From Microthrixaceae bacterium (GTDB taxonomy: Bacteria > Actinomycetota > Acidimicrobiia > Acidimicrobiales > Microtrichaceae): a stretch of DNA of 64,000 nt. The stretch lies in the NCBI GenBank assembly GCA_020845705.1, contig JADLFH010000037.1, positions 32,142-96,141 on the forward strand, in the 5' to 3' direction. The notes beneath the pieces are model-generated. The model was not told the DNA's origin, ran no database searches, and was given only the letters and a program-made list of their open reading frames with translations. The position numbers and the translations under genes were made by a program. This document shows, piece by piece, positions 7,641 to 16,077 of the stretch. How positions within the stretch are numbered: position 1 is the first letter of the stretch; every line of letters begins with the position of its first letter.

Positions 7641-9581
7641 TCAGCCGCCGGCTGCTTCCAGCTCCGTGGCAGCACGTTCCCACTCGTCCATCAGCTCCGT
7701 GGCTGTGTCCTTCGCGGTCCCGAACTGTTCGGCCAGTTCCGTGGCGCGCTCGGGGTCGCCGTATACCTCCGGGTCCGACAGCAGGCGGTTCAGCTCGGCC
7801 ACCCGGGCCTCGGCGTCGGCGAGAGCCCGCTCGGCCTTGGTCACGCGGGCCTTCAGCGCTTTGGTGTCGCTGTGGCGCTTCTGTCGTCGCTCGGCCTGAG
7901 CTCGCTTGGCGGTGGCCTTCTGTTCCGAGGGACGCGATCTGGCGGGTTCTGGCGAGGCGGCGGGGCCGACGGCGCCACCTGAGAAGCTCGGTGTCAGGAC
8001 CGCTTCGTCGACCCCGGGATGGAGCCGAACCTTGCCGTTGCGCACCTCGAGCAGGTCGTCTGCGACCGATCGGATCAGATGGCGGTCGTGGCTCACCAGA
8101 AGCACGGTGCCCGGGTAGGCGACCAGGGCGTCCTCCAACAGGTCGCACGACGGCAGGTCGAGGTGGTTGGTGGGCTCGTCGAGGATCAGCAGGTTGACCG
8201 GGTTCACGAGGCAGACCGCCAACGCCAGCCGCGTGCGCTCACCTCCGGAGAGATCGCCCACCTTTCGATCGACGGCGTCGCCGGTGAAGCCGAAGGAGCC
8301 GAGGACGGTGCGGAGGTTCCGCTGTTTCGGCTGGGGGCCGGCGGCCGCCGTGAACACGTGCAGGACGGTCCGGTCGAGTGGCAGCACGTCGACCTGGTGC
8401 TGCGCGAAATGGGCTACATCGACGTTGGCTCCGAGCTGCGCGTTGCCGGCCATGGGTGGGAGCTCCCCCACGAGCATTCTCAACAGGGTCGACTTGCCGG
8501 CGCCGTTGGGGCCGATGACCGCCAGCTTGTGGCCCCTCTCCACCACCAGGTTCACGTCACTGAGGATGGCTTCGCCGTCGTATCCCACCGTGGCGTCCTC
8601 GACATCGACCACCACTCGCGCCGATCGCTGCGGATCGGGGAAGGAGTAACGGGCGGCGAGCTCTTTGCGGGTGGGAGCCTCGATGCGTTCCAGCTTCTCG
8701 AGGGTCTTGACCCGGCTCTGCACCTGTCGCGCCTTGGTGGCCTTGTATCGGAAGCGTTCGATGAATCGCTCCACCTTGTCGATCTGGCGCTGCTGATTCG
8801 CTGCGGCGGCCTCGATCGCGGCCAGTCGCTCCTCGCGCTGGACCACGAACTCGGCGAATCCGCCCACGTACTCGGTTGCAGCGGTGCCACTGAGCTCGAT
8901 CACTCGCTCTGCTACGGCGTCGATGAAGTCGCGGTCGTGGCTCACGAACAACACGGCGCCCTCGAAGTCGCGCAGTGTCTGTTCCAGCCAGGCGACGCTG
9001 TCGGTGTCGAGATGATTGGTCGGCTCGTCGAGGACCAGGACATCGGGGGCCGACAGCAGCAGTCGGGCCAGCGCGGCGCGCATCCGCCAGCCGCCGGAGA
9101 GCTCCGTGAAGCGACGTTCGACATCCTCGTCGGAGAATCCGAGCCCGGCGAGGATGCGGCGGGCGTTCGAGTCGAGGGCGTAGCCGCCGAGTTGCTCGAA
9201 GCGGGTCTGAGCCTCGCCGTACGCGTGGAGCGCGCGATCGTGCTCGGCGCCGCTGGTGTCGGCGATCCGGTGGTGGAGCTGCTCGAGCTCGATCTCGAGG
9301 CCCCGTATGTGCTCGGCTCCGGCGAGGACCTCTTCGATGACGCTGCCGGTGGGGCGGTCGGTCAGCTCCTGGGGGAGGTAGCCGGTGCGCAGGTCTTTCG
9401 GTCTGTGCACCGTGCCGGCATCGGGAGGACGGAGACCCAATAGAACTTCCAACAGGGTTGTCTTGCCGGCACCGTTGCCACCGACGAGGGCGACCCGTCT
9501 ACCTGCGACCAGCCGCACCGACACGTCGCGGAACAGGACGCGTGCGCCGTGGGAGACGGAGAGGCCTGAGGCGGAGAGCAT
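7641..9581 (-). CDS. ABC-F family ATPase
   Basis: 646 residues from ATG 9581; the reading frame runs on upstream for another 410 codons antisense to other genes, which is ignored. Two ABC domains are visible: Walker A GGNGAGKTT and GPNGAGKST, signatures LSGGWRMR and LSGGERTR, Walker B LVLDEPTNHLD and LILDEPTNHLD. Between them lies the linker helix (QQRQIDKVERFIERFRYKATKARQ) typical of ABC-F proteins. There are no membrane segments. The C-terminus is a coiled coil as in Uup-type members. Family role: soluble translation factors acting at the ribosomal E site, some giving antibiotic protection. It reads towards the J-domain gene, 29 bp away. Confidence 0.92.
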   Translation of the reverse strand: MLSASGLSVSHGARVLFRDVSVRLVAGRRVALVGGNGAGKTTLLEVLLGLRPPDAGTVHRPKDLRTGYLPQELTDRPTGSVIEEVLAGAEHIRGLEIELEQLHHRIADTSGAEHDRALHAYGEAQTRFEQLGGYALDSNARRILAGLGFSDEDVERRFTELSGGWRMRAALARLLLSAPDVLVLDEPTNHLDTDSVAWLEQTLRDFEGAVLFVSHDRDFIDAVAERVIELSGTAATEYVGGFAEFVVQREERLAAIEAAAANQQRQIDKVERFIERFRYKATKARQVQSRVKTLEKLERIEAPTRKELAARYSFPDPQRSARVVVDVEDATVGYDGEAILSDVNLVVERGHKLAVIGPNGAGKSTLLRMLVGELPPMAGNAQLGANVDVAHFAQHQVDVLPLDRTVLHVFTAAAGPQPKQRNLRTVLGSFGFTGDAVDRKVGDLSGGERTRLALAVCLVNPVNLLILDEPTNHLDLPSCDLLEDALVAYPGTVLLVSHDRHLIRSVADDLLEVRNGKVRLHPGVDEAVLTPSFSGGAVGPAASPEPARSRPSEQKATAKRAQAERRQKRHSDTKALKARVTKAERALADAEARVAELNRLLSDPEVYGDPERATELAEQFGTAKDTATELMDEWERAATELEAAGG

Positions 9582-9630
9582 GGGCGGCCCATGACAGCGC
9601 CCGGGTTCGGTAGCGGTCAAGATTGCACGG

Positions 9631-10482
9631 ATGCAACGTGTCGTGGTGTTCGGGTCCGGGTTCGTCGGGAGTGTGATCGCACGGGCGCTGAGCGCGAGGG
9701 AGGGAGTCGAGGTCGATGTGCTCGACATCCCCACCCATCCCGCCCTCGCCCGCCGTGATGAGGAAGCGGCCGCCGTCGTGGCCGCAGCGGTCGAAGGGTC
9801 CGATGTCGTGGTCAACACGTCGGGTCGACTGCGCGGGACCGACGAGGAGATGATGGACGCGAACGTGGCCTGGCCCGAGTGGCTTGCCGAGCAGATCGAA
9901 TCGACCGGCGTGCGCTTCGTGCACCTCGGTTCGGCAGCGGAGTACGGGGACCCGGGCTCGGCCGAGCCGGTTGCCGAGACTGCTGCGGTTGACCCCCGGG
10001 GCATATACGGGGAGTCGAAGTGGCTTGGAACCCAAGCGGTCCTGGAAGCCCGGGCGGCGGGACTCGACGCCGTGGTGGCCCGAGGATTCAACCTCGTCGG
10101 GCCCAACCTTGCGCCGGTCTCCCCGCTGCACCAGTTCATCACCGACATCTCGGTGTTGCCCCCCGAGGGAGGCGAGATCGAGCTGTGGTGGCCCGAGACC
10201 ATCCGCGACTTCGTCCTCGTCGAGGACCTCGCCGAGGCGGTTGCCCGCCTCGCCCTCGCCCCGGCAGTCCCAGACATCGTGAACCTGTGCTCGCAGGCAG
10301 CGATCTCGTTCCGAGAGATCGCCGAGGCGATCGCGGCGAAGCAGAGCAAGGCAATAACGATCCGGTCGCTGGATCGGCCGGGCATTCCCGCCGTGGTTGG
10401 AGACAACACGCGGCTTCGGGAGCTCACCGGGCTGGACCCGAGCATCGATGCCGCGACGATCGCCGAGCGCGCGTCGATCTGA
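9631..10482 (+). CDS. NAD-dependent epimerase/dehydratase (extended SDR)
   Basis: 283 residues. The Rossmann motif is GSGFVG at residues 8-13, the catalytic Ser lies in HLGSAAEYG, and the Tyr/Lys pair in IYGESK. The C-terminal part (RDFVLVEDLAEAVARLALAP, then NLCSQAAISFREIAEAIA) matches sugar-nucleotide epimerases/dehydratases. These use NAD(P) to convert nucleotide sugars or related carbonyls in the cytoplasm. No sugar-nucleotide cluster surrounds it, so the substrate is open. Transcribed divergently from the ABC-F gene, 49 bp away; it converges on the second RCC1 gene with a 10-bp gap. Confidence 0.88.
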   Translation: MQRVVVFGSGFVGSVIARALSAREGVEVDVLDIPTHPALARRDEEAAAVVAAAVEGSDVVVNTSGRLRGTDEEMMDANVAWPEWLAEQIESTGVRFVHLGSAAEYGDPGSAEPVAETAAVDPRGIYGESKWLGTQAVLEARAAGLDAVVARGFNLVGPNLAPVSPLHQFITDISVLPPEGGEIELWWPETIRDFVLVEDLAEAVARLALAPAVPDIVNLCSQAAISFREIAEAIAAKQSKAITIRSLDRPGIPAVVGDNTRLRELTGLDPSIDAATIAERASI

Positions 10483-10492
10483 GAATTCGGTC

Positions 10493-11506
10493 TCAGGCCT
10501 GCCCGACGCAGGTCCGAACTGTGCCGGCGTGGGTTACGCATGTCTGGTTGGCGTACGCCTCGATCGCCGTGGCGCCCGTCACGCCACTCACGGCCACCGG
10601 CTCCCGACGGTTCGTGGTGGTGCTGTCGCCGAGCTGTCCGAAGGCGTTGTTGCCCCAGCACCAAGCGGTGCCGTCGGCGGCGAGCGCACACGTGTGGTCG
10701 TCGCCGGCCACGACCGTCCGGATGTCGCGGAGGCCTTCGACTCGGACCGGTGCATCGCGATCGGCGGTGCTGCCGTCGCCGAGCTGTCCGTCGTCGTTCT
10801 TCCCCCAGCACCAAGCGGTCCCGTCGGCTGATGCGGCGCAGGTGTGGGCGAATCCGGCGGCGATCGAGGCGACGTTGCCGAGGCCCGGAACCTTGATGGG
10901 CAAGCTCACGGGGGAGTCCTGCTCCTCTCCGGTGCCGAGTTGTCCGTAGTAGCCGTTGCCCCAGCAGGTCAGCGAAGCATCAGCCAGCAGGGCGCACGCG
11001 TGGTTGGCCCCCGCTGCGATCGCGGTGGCGGTGTTGATGCCCGCCACGAGCACAGGTTCGGTGCGGTCGGTGGTTGTGCCGTCGCCGAGTTGGCCATCGA
11101 CGTTGCGCCCCTGGCAACGCAGCGTGCCGTCGGAGCTGAGCCGACACCCGAACCCGCTGCCGGTCACCGACGCGAGGATCGTCGGGCCCGTTGTCACGTC
11201 CGAGCCCGGGTCGCCCTCGTTTCCGTTGCCGGCGGAGGCGCTGGGGCTCTGCGAGCTCGGCTCCACCGGCGACGCTGCTGCATGGGGGCCGCCGGTTGCC
11301 GAAGTGATGGCGGCAGCGGCCTCCGCGAGGGTCATGACCCTCACCCATCGGCCACCGCGGCACCGGAGAACATGGGATGCGCTTCGACCCCATTCGCTTG
11401 TCGAGCAACGCGCTCCCGGGGTCGCCGGGCGACATGAGCTCAGCATCGTCGTGCACAGCGCGGAGACGATGAGCAGCTCGAACACATGGAGGTCCCTCCG
11501 GCGCAT
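10493..11506 (-). CDS. RCC1-repeat lipoprotein, shorter paralogue
   Basis: 337 residues from ATG 11506, giving a signal peptide and a lipobox-like MLSSC. The mature N-terminus (RCSTSEWGRSASHVLRCRGGRWVRVMT) repeats the Cys module of the lipoprotein at 1076-2452. After a Ser/Pro linker there are four RCC1 repeats and a degraded fifth (NQTCVTHAGTVRTCVGQA) lacking CWG. Five units would not close a seven-bladed propeller, so the gene may be a reduced copy, may form a smaller propeller, or may pair with a partner. Each complete repeat keeps two Cys. No TANNNT box was found near this start. Confidence 0.86.
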   Translation of the reverse strand: MRRRDLHVFELLIVSALCTTMLSSCRPATPGARCSTSEWGRSASHVLRCRGGRWVRVMTLAEAAAAITSATGGPHAAASPVEPSSQSPSASAGNGNEGDPGSDVTTGPTILASVTGSGFGCRLSSDGTLRCQGRNVDGQLGDGTTTDRTEPVLVAGINTATAIAAGANHACALLADASLTCWGNGYYGQLGTGEEQDSPVSLPIKVPGLGNVASIAAGFAHTCAASADGTAWCWGKNDDGQLGDGSTADRDAPVRVEGLRDIRTVVAGDDHTCALAADGTAWCWGNNAFGQLGDSTTTNRREPVAVSGVTGATAIEAYANQTCVTHAGTVRTCVGQA

Positions 11507-11577
11507 GTGCCCGAGGGTGGCTTGTCTCGATCGACACGGCAAGCCGCCGGGTGATTCCACCTATACGCTCGCCGCCA

Positions 11578-11997
11578 GTGAGCATGCCGCCGCCCGAGGA
11601 GGACATCCGTCGAACGCTCGCCCGCTACTGCATGTTTTGTGACGACGGGCGCTTCGCGGAGCTGGCGGCGCTGTTCACCGAAGGCGGGAGGCTGCATGCG
11701 CTGGGTGAGACCCGGAGGGGTCACGAGGAGATCTGCGCCTTCATGGAGCACATCCACCCACCGGAGCTCCGAGGCAAGCACCTTGGGGTCAACTCGGTGA
11801 TCGAGAGCGACGGTTGGGCCGGAACCGCCGTCGCGTGGACGGACTTCGTGTTCGTCGGCCAAGACGGCGGTGTGGTTGTGACGGGTCGCTACCACGACCA
11901 TCTGGTTCGGGAAGGCGACAAGGTCTGGCGATTCGATCAGCGTGAGATCGTGCTGCGCGGCGATCAGCCTCAGCTGGGTTCCCCGGTCCCCGCCTGA
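11578..11997 (+). CDS. SnoaL/NTF2-like domain protein
   Basis: 139 residues from GTG 11578 (ATG 11584 also possible); TACGCT lies 8 nt before the GTG, supporting it. The sequence EEDIRRTLARYCMFCDDGRF, LAALFTEGGRL, then TDFVFV and GRYHDHLVREGDKVWRFDQR is the cone-shaped SnoaL-like fold (PF13577 style), used by small cyclases, dehydratases, isomerases and ligand-binding proteins. An Asp/His pair typical of catalytic members could be D31 and the HDH of the last strand, but function is not predictable. It faces the 3' end of the dehydrogenase gene, 9 bp away. Confidence 0.82.
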   Translation: MSMPPPEEDIRRTLARYCMFCDDGRFAELAALFTEGGRLHALGETRRGHEEICAFMEHIHPPELRGKHLGVNSVIESDGWAGTAVAWTDFVFVGQDGGVVVTGRYHDHLVREGDKVWRFDQREIVLRGDQPQLGSPVPA

Positions 11998-12006
11998 AGG
12001 TCGGAC

Positions 12007-12966
12007 TCAGTAGCCGGCATCTACGTCGACCACTCCGATCAAGGGGGCGGTTGCGGCGAAGCGTCCCACGTTCGCGGTGACACGTTCCGACAGCAGGGGA
12101 ACTGCCATCTCGGGCGTGTTGCCGACATGGGGTGTGATCAGGCACCTGGGCGACGTCCACAGCGGGTGATCGGCGGGAAGAGGCTCGGGATCGGTCACGT
12201 CGAGCGCGGCACCACCGATCGATCCGGCAGCGAGCGCAGCGACGAGGTCGTCGGTGACGATGTGGCCACCTCTGCCCACGTTCAGCACCCAAGCGTGTGA
12301 CGGCAGCATCGCGAGGCGTCTCGCGTCGATCACTCCCCGGGTCTCGGGGGTGAGCGCGGCCGCTATCACCACGAGGTCCGCCGTGGGAAGGGCGCTGTCG
12401 AGCTCGTCGAGTGAGATGGTGCGCTCAGCGCCGGCGAAGGGCGTCGGCCTCCGCCGCACAACCGTCACATGGCATCGAAACGGCGCCAACAGGCGGAGGA
12501 ACGACTCGGCGATCCCCCCGGCTCCGATCACCACGACCCGGGCGCCGAGCAGGTTGCGGCCCTGGGGTGGCGCCCAGGCCCGCGCCCGGGCGTAGGTCGC
12601 GAGGCTCCGCAGTCCTCCCAGCGCGAGAGCCAGTGCGTGCTCCGCGACGGGCTCCGCGTAGATGCCCTTCCCGCACGTCCAGAGGTGGTCGTGGTCCAAC
12701 ACCCCGACGAATGGCTCGATGCCGGCCCACGGCAGCTGCACCCAGTGCAGCGCTGGTCCCAGCTGCGCGACAAGATCGGCCAACTCCTCCGTTGCCGAGG
12801 GCGACGCCCAAACCAAGGCCTCGGAGTCTGGCGGGGCCACCACCTTGCCGCCCCCTGCCTCGATGGCGTCCGCCAGCCAGTCTCTGGCGCCGAGTGGCTC
12901 CAGGGCGATCCGAGGCGGACCGTCGAAGCGGCGGCGGCCGACCGCTGAAGTGCCGGGTTCAGACAT
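12007..12966 (-). CDS. D-isomer-specific 2-hydroxyacid dehydrogenase
   Basis: 319 residues. The NAD-binding domain shows VVVIGAGGIAESFLRLL (GxGGIA in place of GxGxxG), the arginine site VLNVGRGGHIV, a Glu in LDVTDPEPLP and the catalytic His in ITPHVGNTP. This matches the phosphoglycerate/hydroxypyruvate dehydrogenase superfamily, which reduces 2-ketoacids with NAD(P)H. VVRRR after the second strand suggests NADP(H) preference (inference). The substrate is not clear. TAGCTT lies 10 nt before the ATG. Divergent from the FGGY kinase gene. Confidence 0.88.
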   Translation of the reverse strand: MSEPGTSAVGRRRFDGPPRIALEPLGARDWLADAIEAGGGKVVAPPDSEALVWASPSATEELADLVAQLGPALHWVQLPWAGIEPFVGVLDHDHLWTCGKGIYAEPVAEHALALALGGLRSLATYARARAWAPPQGRNLLGARVVVIGAGGIAESFLRLLAPFRCHVTVVRRRPTPFAGAERTISLDELDSALPTADLVVIAAALTPETRGVIDARRLAMLPSHAWVLNVGRGGHIVTDDLVAALAAGSIGGAALDVTDPEPLPADHPLWTSPRCLITPHVGNTPEMAVPLLSERVTANVGRFAATAPLIGVVDVDAGY

Positions 12967-13031
12967 CGCCTGTCGGAAGCTACCCGGAGGACCCGATGCA
13001 GGGCCTCATCCTTGCGGCTACTTTCCCGATC

Positions 13032-14384
13032 ATGGGTGTCACGCGGGTGACCATCGGCGTCGATATCGGCTGTAAGTCGGTGAAGGCGGTTGCAGTACGC
13101 GATGACGGCACCGTGGCCGGTCGGATTCGTCGGCAACACCGGCTCATGGCCGAACATGTCGGCGAACTCGCGAACGACGCCGCCGATGCGTGGTACGACG
13201 GGGTGCGTGAGGCGGTTGTCCAGTTGCTGGCCGGCGGCGAGCTGGAGGTCGCGGGGGTCCAGGTGGCGGCCATGGTCCCGTCGATGTGCGCAGTGGGCGA
13301 GGACGGTCGGCCCATCTCGGCAGGTCTGCTCTACGGGGACATCCGTGGCGCTGTAGGCGATGAGCAGATCATCGACCTGTCATCGGCGGAATCCGGCGAG
13401 CTCGTGGGGTTCCTGGGTCATCTGGTTCGCACCCATCCCGAGGCGGCGGGCTACTGGCCCGCTCAGGCTGTGGCGAACCACGCCTTGGCGGGTGTCGGAG
13501 CGATCGATCTGGTGACGGCGACCACGGCGGTGCCACTGTTCGATCAGAGCTCGTGGAGCCCCACCGTGGCCCTTTCGGCCGGGCTGGACGACCTGGCCAA
13601 GTTGCCGCAGGTCCACCCGGGCAACACGCCCATCGGCGAGGTTGCGATCGCCGGTGGGGCCCCGTTGGGCCCCGGCACCCTCGATGCATACGGCGAACTG
13701 CTCGTCGCGCACGTCGTCGATCCGGGCGAGGTGCTGGTGATCCTCGGCTCGACGCTCGTGGTCTGGGCGGTGATCGACAGGTGGGTCGAGGTCGACGGAC
13801 TGTGGACCGTGCCGCACGCCGTGAGGGGCAAGGCGCTCATCGGAGGACCGTCCAGCGCCGGGGGCCTGTTCGTGAACTGGGCGTCGAACCTGATCGCGGA
13901 CTGGGGTGCCGCGACGCCACTCGATGCGGATCGCGTGCCGGTCTGGCAGCCCTGTCTCTTGGGGGAGCGGGTGTCGCTTCACGACGCGGCTCGACGGGCG
14001 TCGCTGCACGATCTCGACATCGGAATGGGCGCAGCCGCGGCGCGCCGGGCGGCATACGAGGCGTCGGGGTTCGCGATACGCCACCAGCTCGATCTGGCCG
14101 GTCTGCACCCGGATCGCCTGGTGGCAACCGGTGGTGGGGTCCACAATCACGACTGGGTTCAGGCGATAGCGGACGCGACGAGGGTCCCCGTCGACGTGGT
14201 CGAGGTGCCCGAGGGAGCGGCGTTGGGCGCCGCGTACCTCGCTCGGGTCACCGCGGGGCTCGAGCGAAACACCGGGGGTGTTTCGCGATGGTCCGGCACC
14301 GGCAGGCGAGTGCGACAGAACCTCGAGTGGGTGATACCCACAGAGGATCGCTACCACCGCTACCGGGCTCTGGTCGGCTGCTGA
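13032..14384 (+). CDS. FGGY-family carbohydrate kinase
   Basis: 450 residues from ATG 13032, which has TACTTT 7 nt upstream; the longer frame is antisense to the dehydrogenase gene. The phosphate-1 motif is TIGVDIGCKSVKAVAV and the adenosine motif is LVATGGGVHNHDWVQAIAD, with VEVPEGAALGAAYLA at the end, as in xylulokinase-like FGGY kinases. They phosphorylate sugars or polyols with ATP. The usual DIGTxS is DIGCKS here. No isomerase or sugar transporter lies next to it, so the substrate is unknown; a second FGGY kinase is at 39392. The nitroreductase gene follows by 14 bp. Confidence 0.87.
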   Translation: MGVTRVTIGVDIGCKSVKAVAVRDDGTVAGRIRRQHRLMAEHVGELANDAADAWYDGVREAVVQLLAGGELEVAGVQVAAMVPSMCAVGEDGRPISAGLLYGDIRGAVGDEQIIDLSSAESGELVGFLGHLVRTHPEAAGYWPAQAVANHALAGVGAIDLVTATTAVPLFDQSSWSPTVALSAGLDDLAKLPQVHPGNTPIGEVAIAGGAPLGPGTLDAYGELLVAHVVDPGEVLVILGSTLVVWAVIDRWVEVDGLWTVPHAVRGKALIGGPSSAGGLFVNWASNLIADWGAATPLDADRVPVWQPCLLGERVSLHDAARRASLHDLDIGMGAAAARRAAYEASGFAIRHQLDLAGLHPDRLVATGGGVHNHDWVQAIADATRVPVDVVEVPEGAALGAAYLARVTAGLERNTGGVSRWSGTGRRVRQNLEWVIPTEDRYHRYRALVGC

Positions 14385-14398
14385 GCGATGATCGCGTC

Positions 14399-14974
14399 AT
14401 GACCGACCCACCGATGGAGCTCGGCACCTTCGAGCGGCTTGCGGCATCGCGTCGTAGCAGCCTCCGTGTGGATCCGCAGGCCCCCGTTCCATCCGATCTG
14501 GTCGAGAGGCTGTGCCAGGTGGCTGCCTGGGCGCCGAGCCACAAGAAGACCTGGCCGTGGCGCTTCGCCGTCTTCACCGGCGGCGGTCGCAGCCGCCTCG
14601 GCAACGCCATCGCGGATGCACTCGACCCGGCCACCTTCGACAAGCCGGAGAAGATCGACAAGTTCCGAGTCAAGTACCTGCGAGCGCCGACGATGCTGGT
14701 GGTGGGCAGCGTCGCCGGTCGATCCGCGATCCGCACCGTCGAGAACCGTGATGCCACGGCGGCGGCGGTCCAGACGCTGTTGCTGGGTGCGACCGCGGTA
14801 GGGCTGGCGTCATTCTGGTCTTCGTCGATTCCCGATGCCGATGCGGCCGTGGCCGAGCTGTGTGGGTGGGAGCCCGCAACCGCAACGGTCGCGGTGATCT
14901 ACCTGGGATGGCCCATCGAAGAAGTGGCGGTGCCCCAGAGGCCCCCGGTCGTGATCTCACGTCGGGACCGCTGA
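14399..14974 (+). CDS. Nitroreductase-family flavoprotein
   Basis: 191 residues from ATG 14399. The N-terminal FERLAASRRSSLRVDPQAPV holds the RRS motif that binds FMN phosphate, followed by APSHKKTWPWRFAVF, and a C-terminal LLLGATAVGLASFWSSS with WPIEE near the end, matching the nitroreductase fold. Such proteins reduce nitro groups, quinones or flavins with NAD(P)H as FMN dimers. The natural substrate is not evident. It lies 14 bp after the FGGY kinase and is probably co-transcribed with it. The 3' end faces uppP. Confidence 0.87.
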   Translation: MTDPPMELGTFERLAASRRSSLRVDPQAPVPSDLVERLCQVAAWAPSHKKTWPWRFAVFTGGGRSRLGNAIADALDPATFDKPEKIDKFRVKYLRAPTMLVVGSVAGRSAIRTVENRDATAAAVQTLLLGATAVGLASFWSSSIPDADAAVAELCGWEPATATVAVIYLGWPIEEVAVPQRPPVVISRRDR

Positions 14975-15011
14975 GCCCTCTCGGGGTGTGCCCTGGCGGT
15001 TTCCTGGAGGT

Positions 15012-15953
15012 TCAGATCACTCCGGTGGCCAACAGCACGCCGGTCAACAGCCCGACACCGATGCGGTACCAACCGAAGATGGTCAAGGGATGTTTCTCGA
15101 GGTAGGAGATCATCCACTTGACCGAGACGAACGCCGCGATCCCAGCCACCACAACACCCACGACCGGGTTCAGCACGCCGAAGGTGTCCACCAGGGTGTT
15201 GCCGTTCTGCAAGAGCTCGTAGCCGGTCGCCGCGGACAGCGTGAGGAATCCCAGCAGGAACGCGAACTCCACGGCGACGGTCATCGAGCATCCCATGGCG
15301 AGCGCGGCGAGGATCGTGACGAACGAACGGCTCGTGCCCGGCCACAACGCGACCGCCTGGGCCAATCCGATGCCCAACGCCACCCCCGGTGGGACCGCGC
15401 CCAGCGTCGAGATCCGCTCGCGCAGCCGTGACTGTTTCGCTACGAACCCGAGGATCACGATGCCGCCCACCGTCCAGGCGATCACCACCGGCCAGGGGCG
15501 CAGCAGCTTCTCCTTGATCGGATCCTGGAACACCACGGCGATCACCACTGCCGGAACGAATGCCAGCAGTAGCGCCACGAGGAGGGATCGGCCTTCGGCG
15601 CTTCGCCCCACCATCCCCTGGAACATCAAGGCGAAGCGATCCCGAAATATCCCCAACACCGCAAGGATCGCCCCGATCTGGATCACAACGGTGTAGGTGT
15701 CGGTGGCAGCGCGGTCCGACGGGCTCTGGCCGACGTCGATGAGGCGCTCGGTGATCAGCAGGTGTCCGGTCGAGCTGACCGGGAGGTACTCGGTGACCCC
15801 TTCGACTACACCGAGGAGGACTGCCTTGGGCGTGGTGAGCGACTCGACCGCGTTGCCGGTCCCTCCGTCGTCTCCGAGCGCGACCGAGCCCGTGATCGAC
15901 ACGACCACCACAAGAGCCAGTCCGATTGCTGCACCGAGTCGTCTGAGGCTCAC
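15012..15953 (-). CDS. uppP: Undecaprenyl-diphosphatase UppP (BacA)
   Basis: 313 residues from GTG 15953, which has TACCCT 9 nt upstream; TTG 15962 is possible. The BacA motifs are present: VVEGVTEYLPVSSTGHLLI and the later LWPGTSRSFVTILAAL, with many membrane segments. It dephosphorylates undecaprenyl diphosphate at the membrane, recycling the lipid carrier of peptidoglycan synthesis; overexpression gives bacitracin resistance. An N-terminal hydrophobic segment (GAAIGLALVVVVSITGSVAL) before the catalytic core is an extra segment relative to E. coli BacA (273 residues). The gene runs divergently from the pfk region. Confidence 0.92.
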   Translation of the reverse strand: MSLRRLGAAIGLALVVVVSITGSVALGDDGGTGNAVESLTTPKAVLLGVVEGVTEYLPVSSTGHLLITERLIDVGQSPSDRAATDTYTVVIQIGAILAVLGIFRDRFALMFQGMVGRSAEGRSLLVALLLAFVPAVVIAVVFQDPIKEKLLRPWPVVIAWTVGGIVILGFVAKQSRLRERISTLGAVPPGVALGIGLAQAVALWPGTSRSFVTILAALAMGCSMTVAVEFAFLLGFLTLSAATGYELLQNGNTLVDTFGVLNPVVGVVVAGIAAFVSVKWMISYLEKHPLTIFGWYRIGVGLLTGVLLATGVI

Positions 15954-16020
15954 GAGGCGCAAAGGGTACCGGTGGGGAGGTCCGACTCCGCGGTATCGGT
16001 GCGGCCGTAGGCTCGGTGAG

Positions 16021-16074
16021 ATGCAGATGCCTCGCGTCAACGCCCCGGCACCGACCCTCCACCTCCGAAGCTGA
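16021..16074 (+). CDS. Possible 17-residue leader peptide before pfk
   Basis: ATG 16021 opens a 17-codon frame (MQMPRVNAPAPTLHLRS) ending at TGA 16072-16074; the pfk ATG follows after three bases in the same frame. TAGGCT sits 7 nt before ATG 16021, the same spacing as at other likely leaderless starts here, while the pfk ATG itself has no convincing Shine-Dalgarno. Translation of this peptide could therefore deliver ribosomes to pfk. It is too short for composition tests and could be chance. Confidence 0.4.
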   Translation: MQMPRVNAPAPTLHLRS

Positions 16075-16077
16075 CCA

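Noticed and set aside
7641..10814. A 1057-codon minus-strand open frame apparently joining the second RCC1 gene region, the epimerase region and the ABC-F ATPase.
   Set aside because: Only the part up to ATG 9581 encodes ABC-F; the rest is antisense to the epimerase gene, an artefact of GC-rich third positions removing stops.
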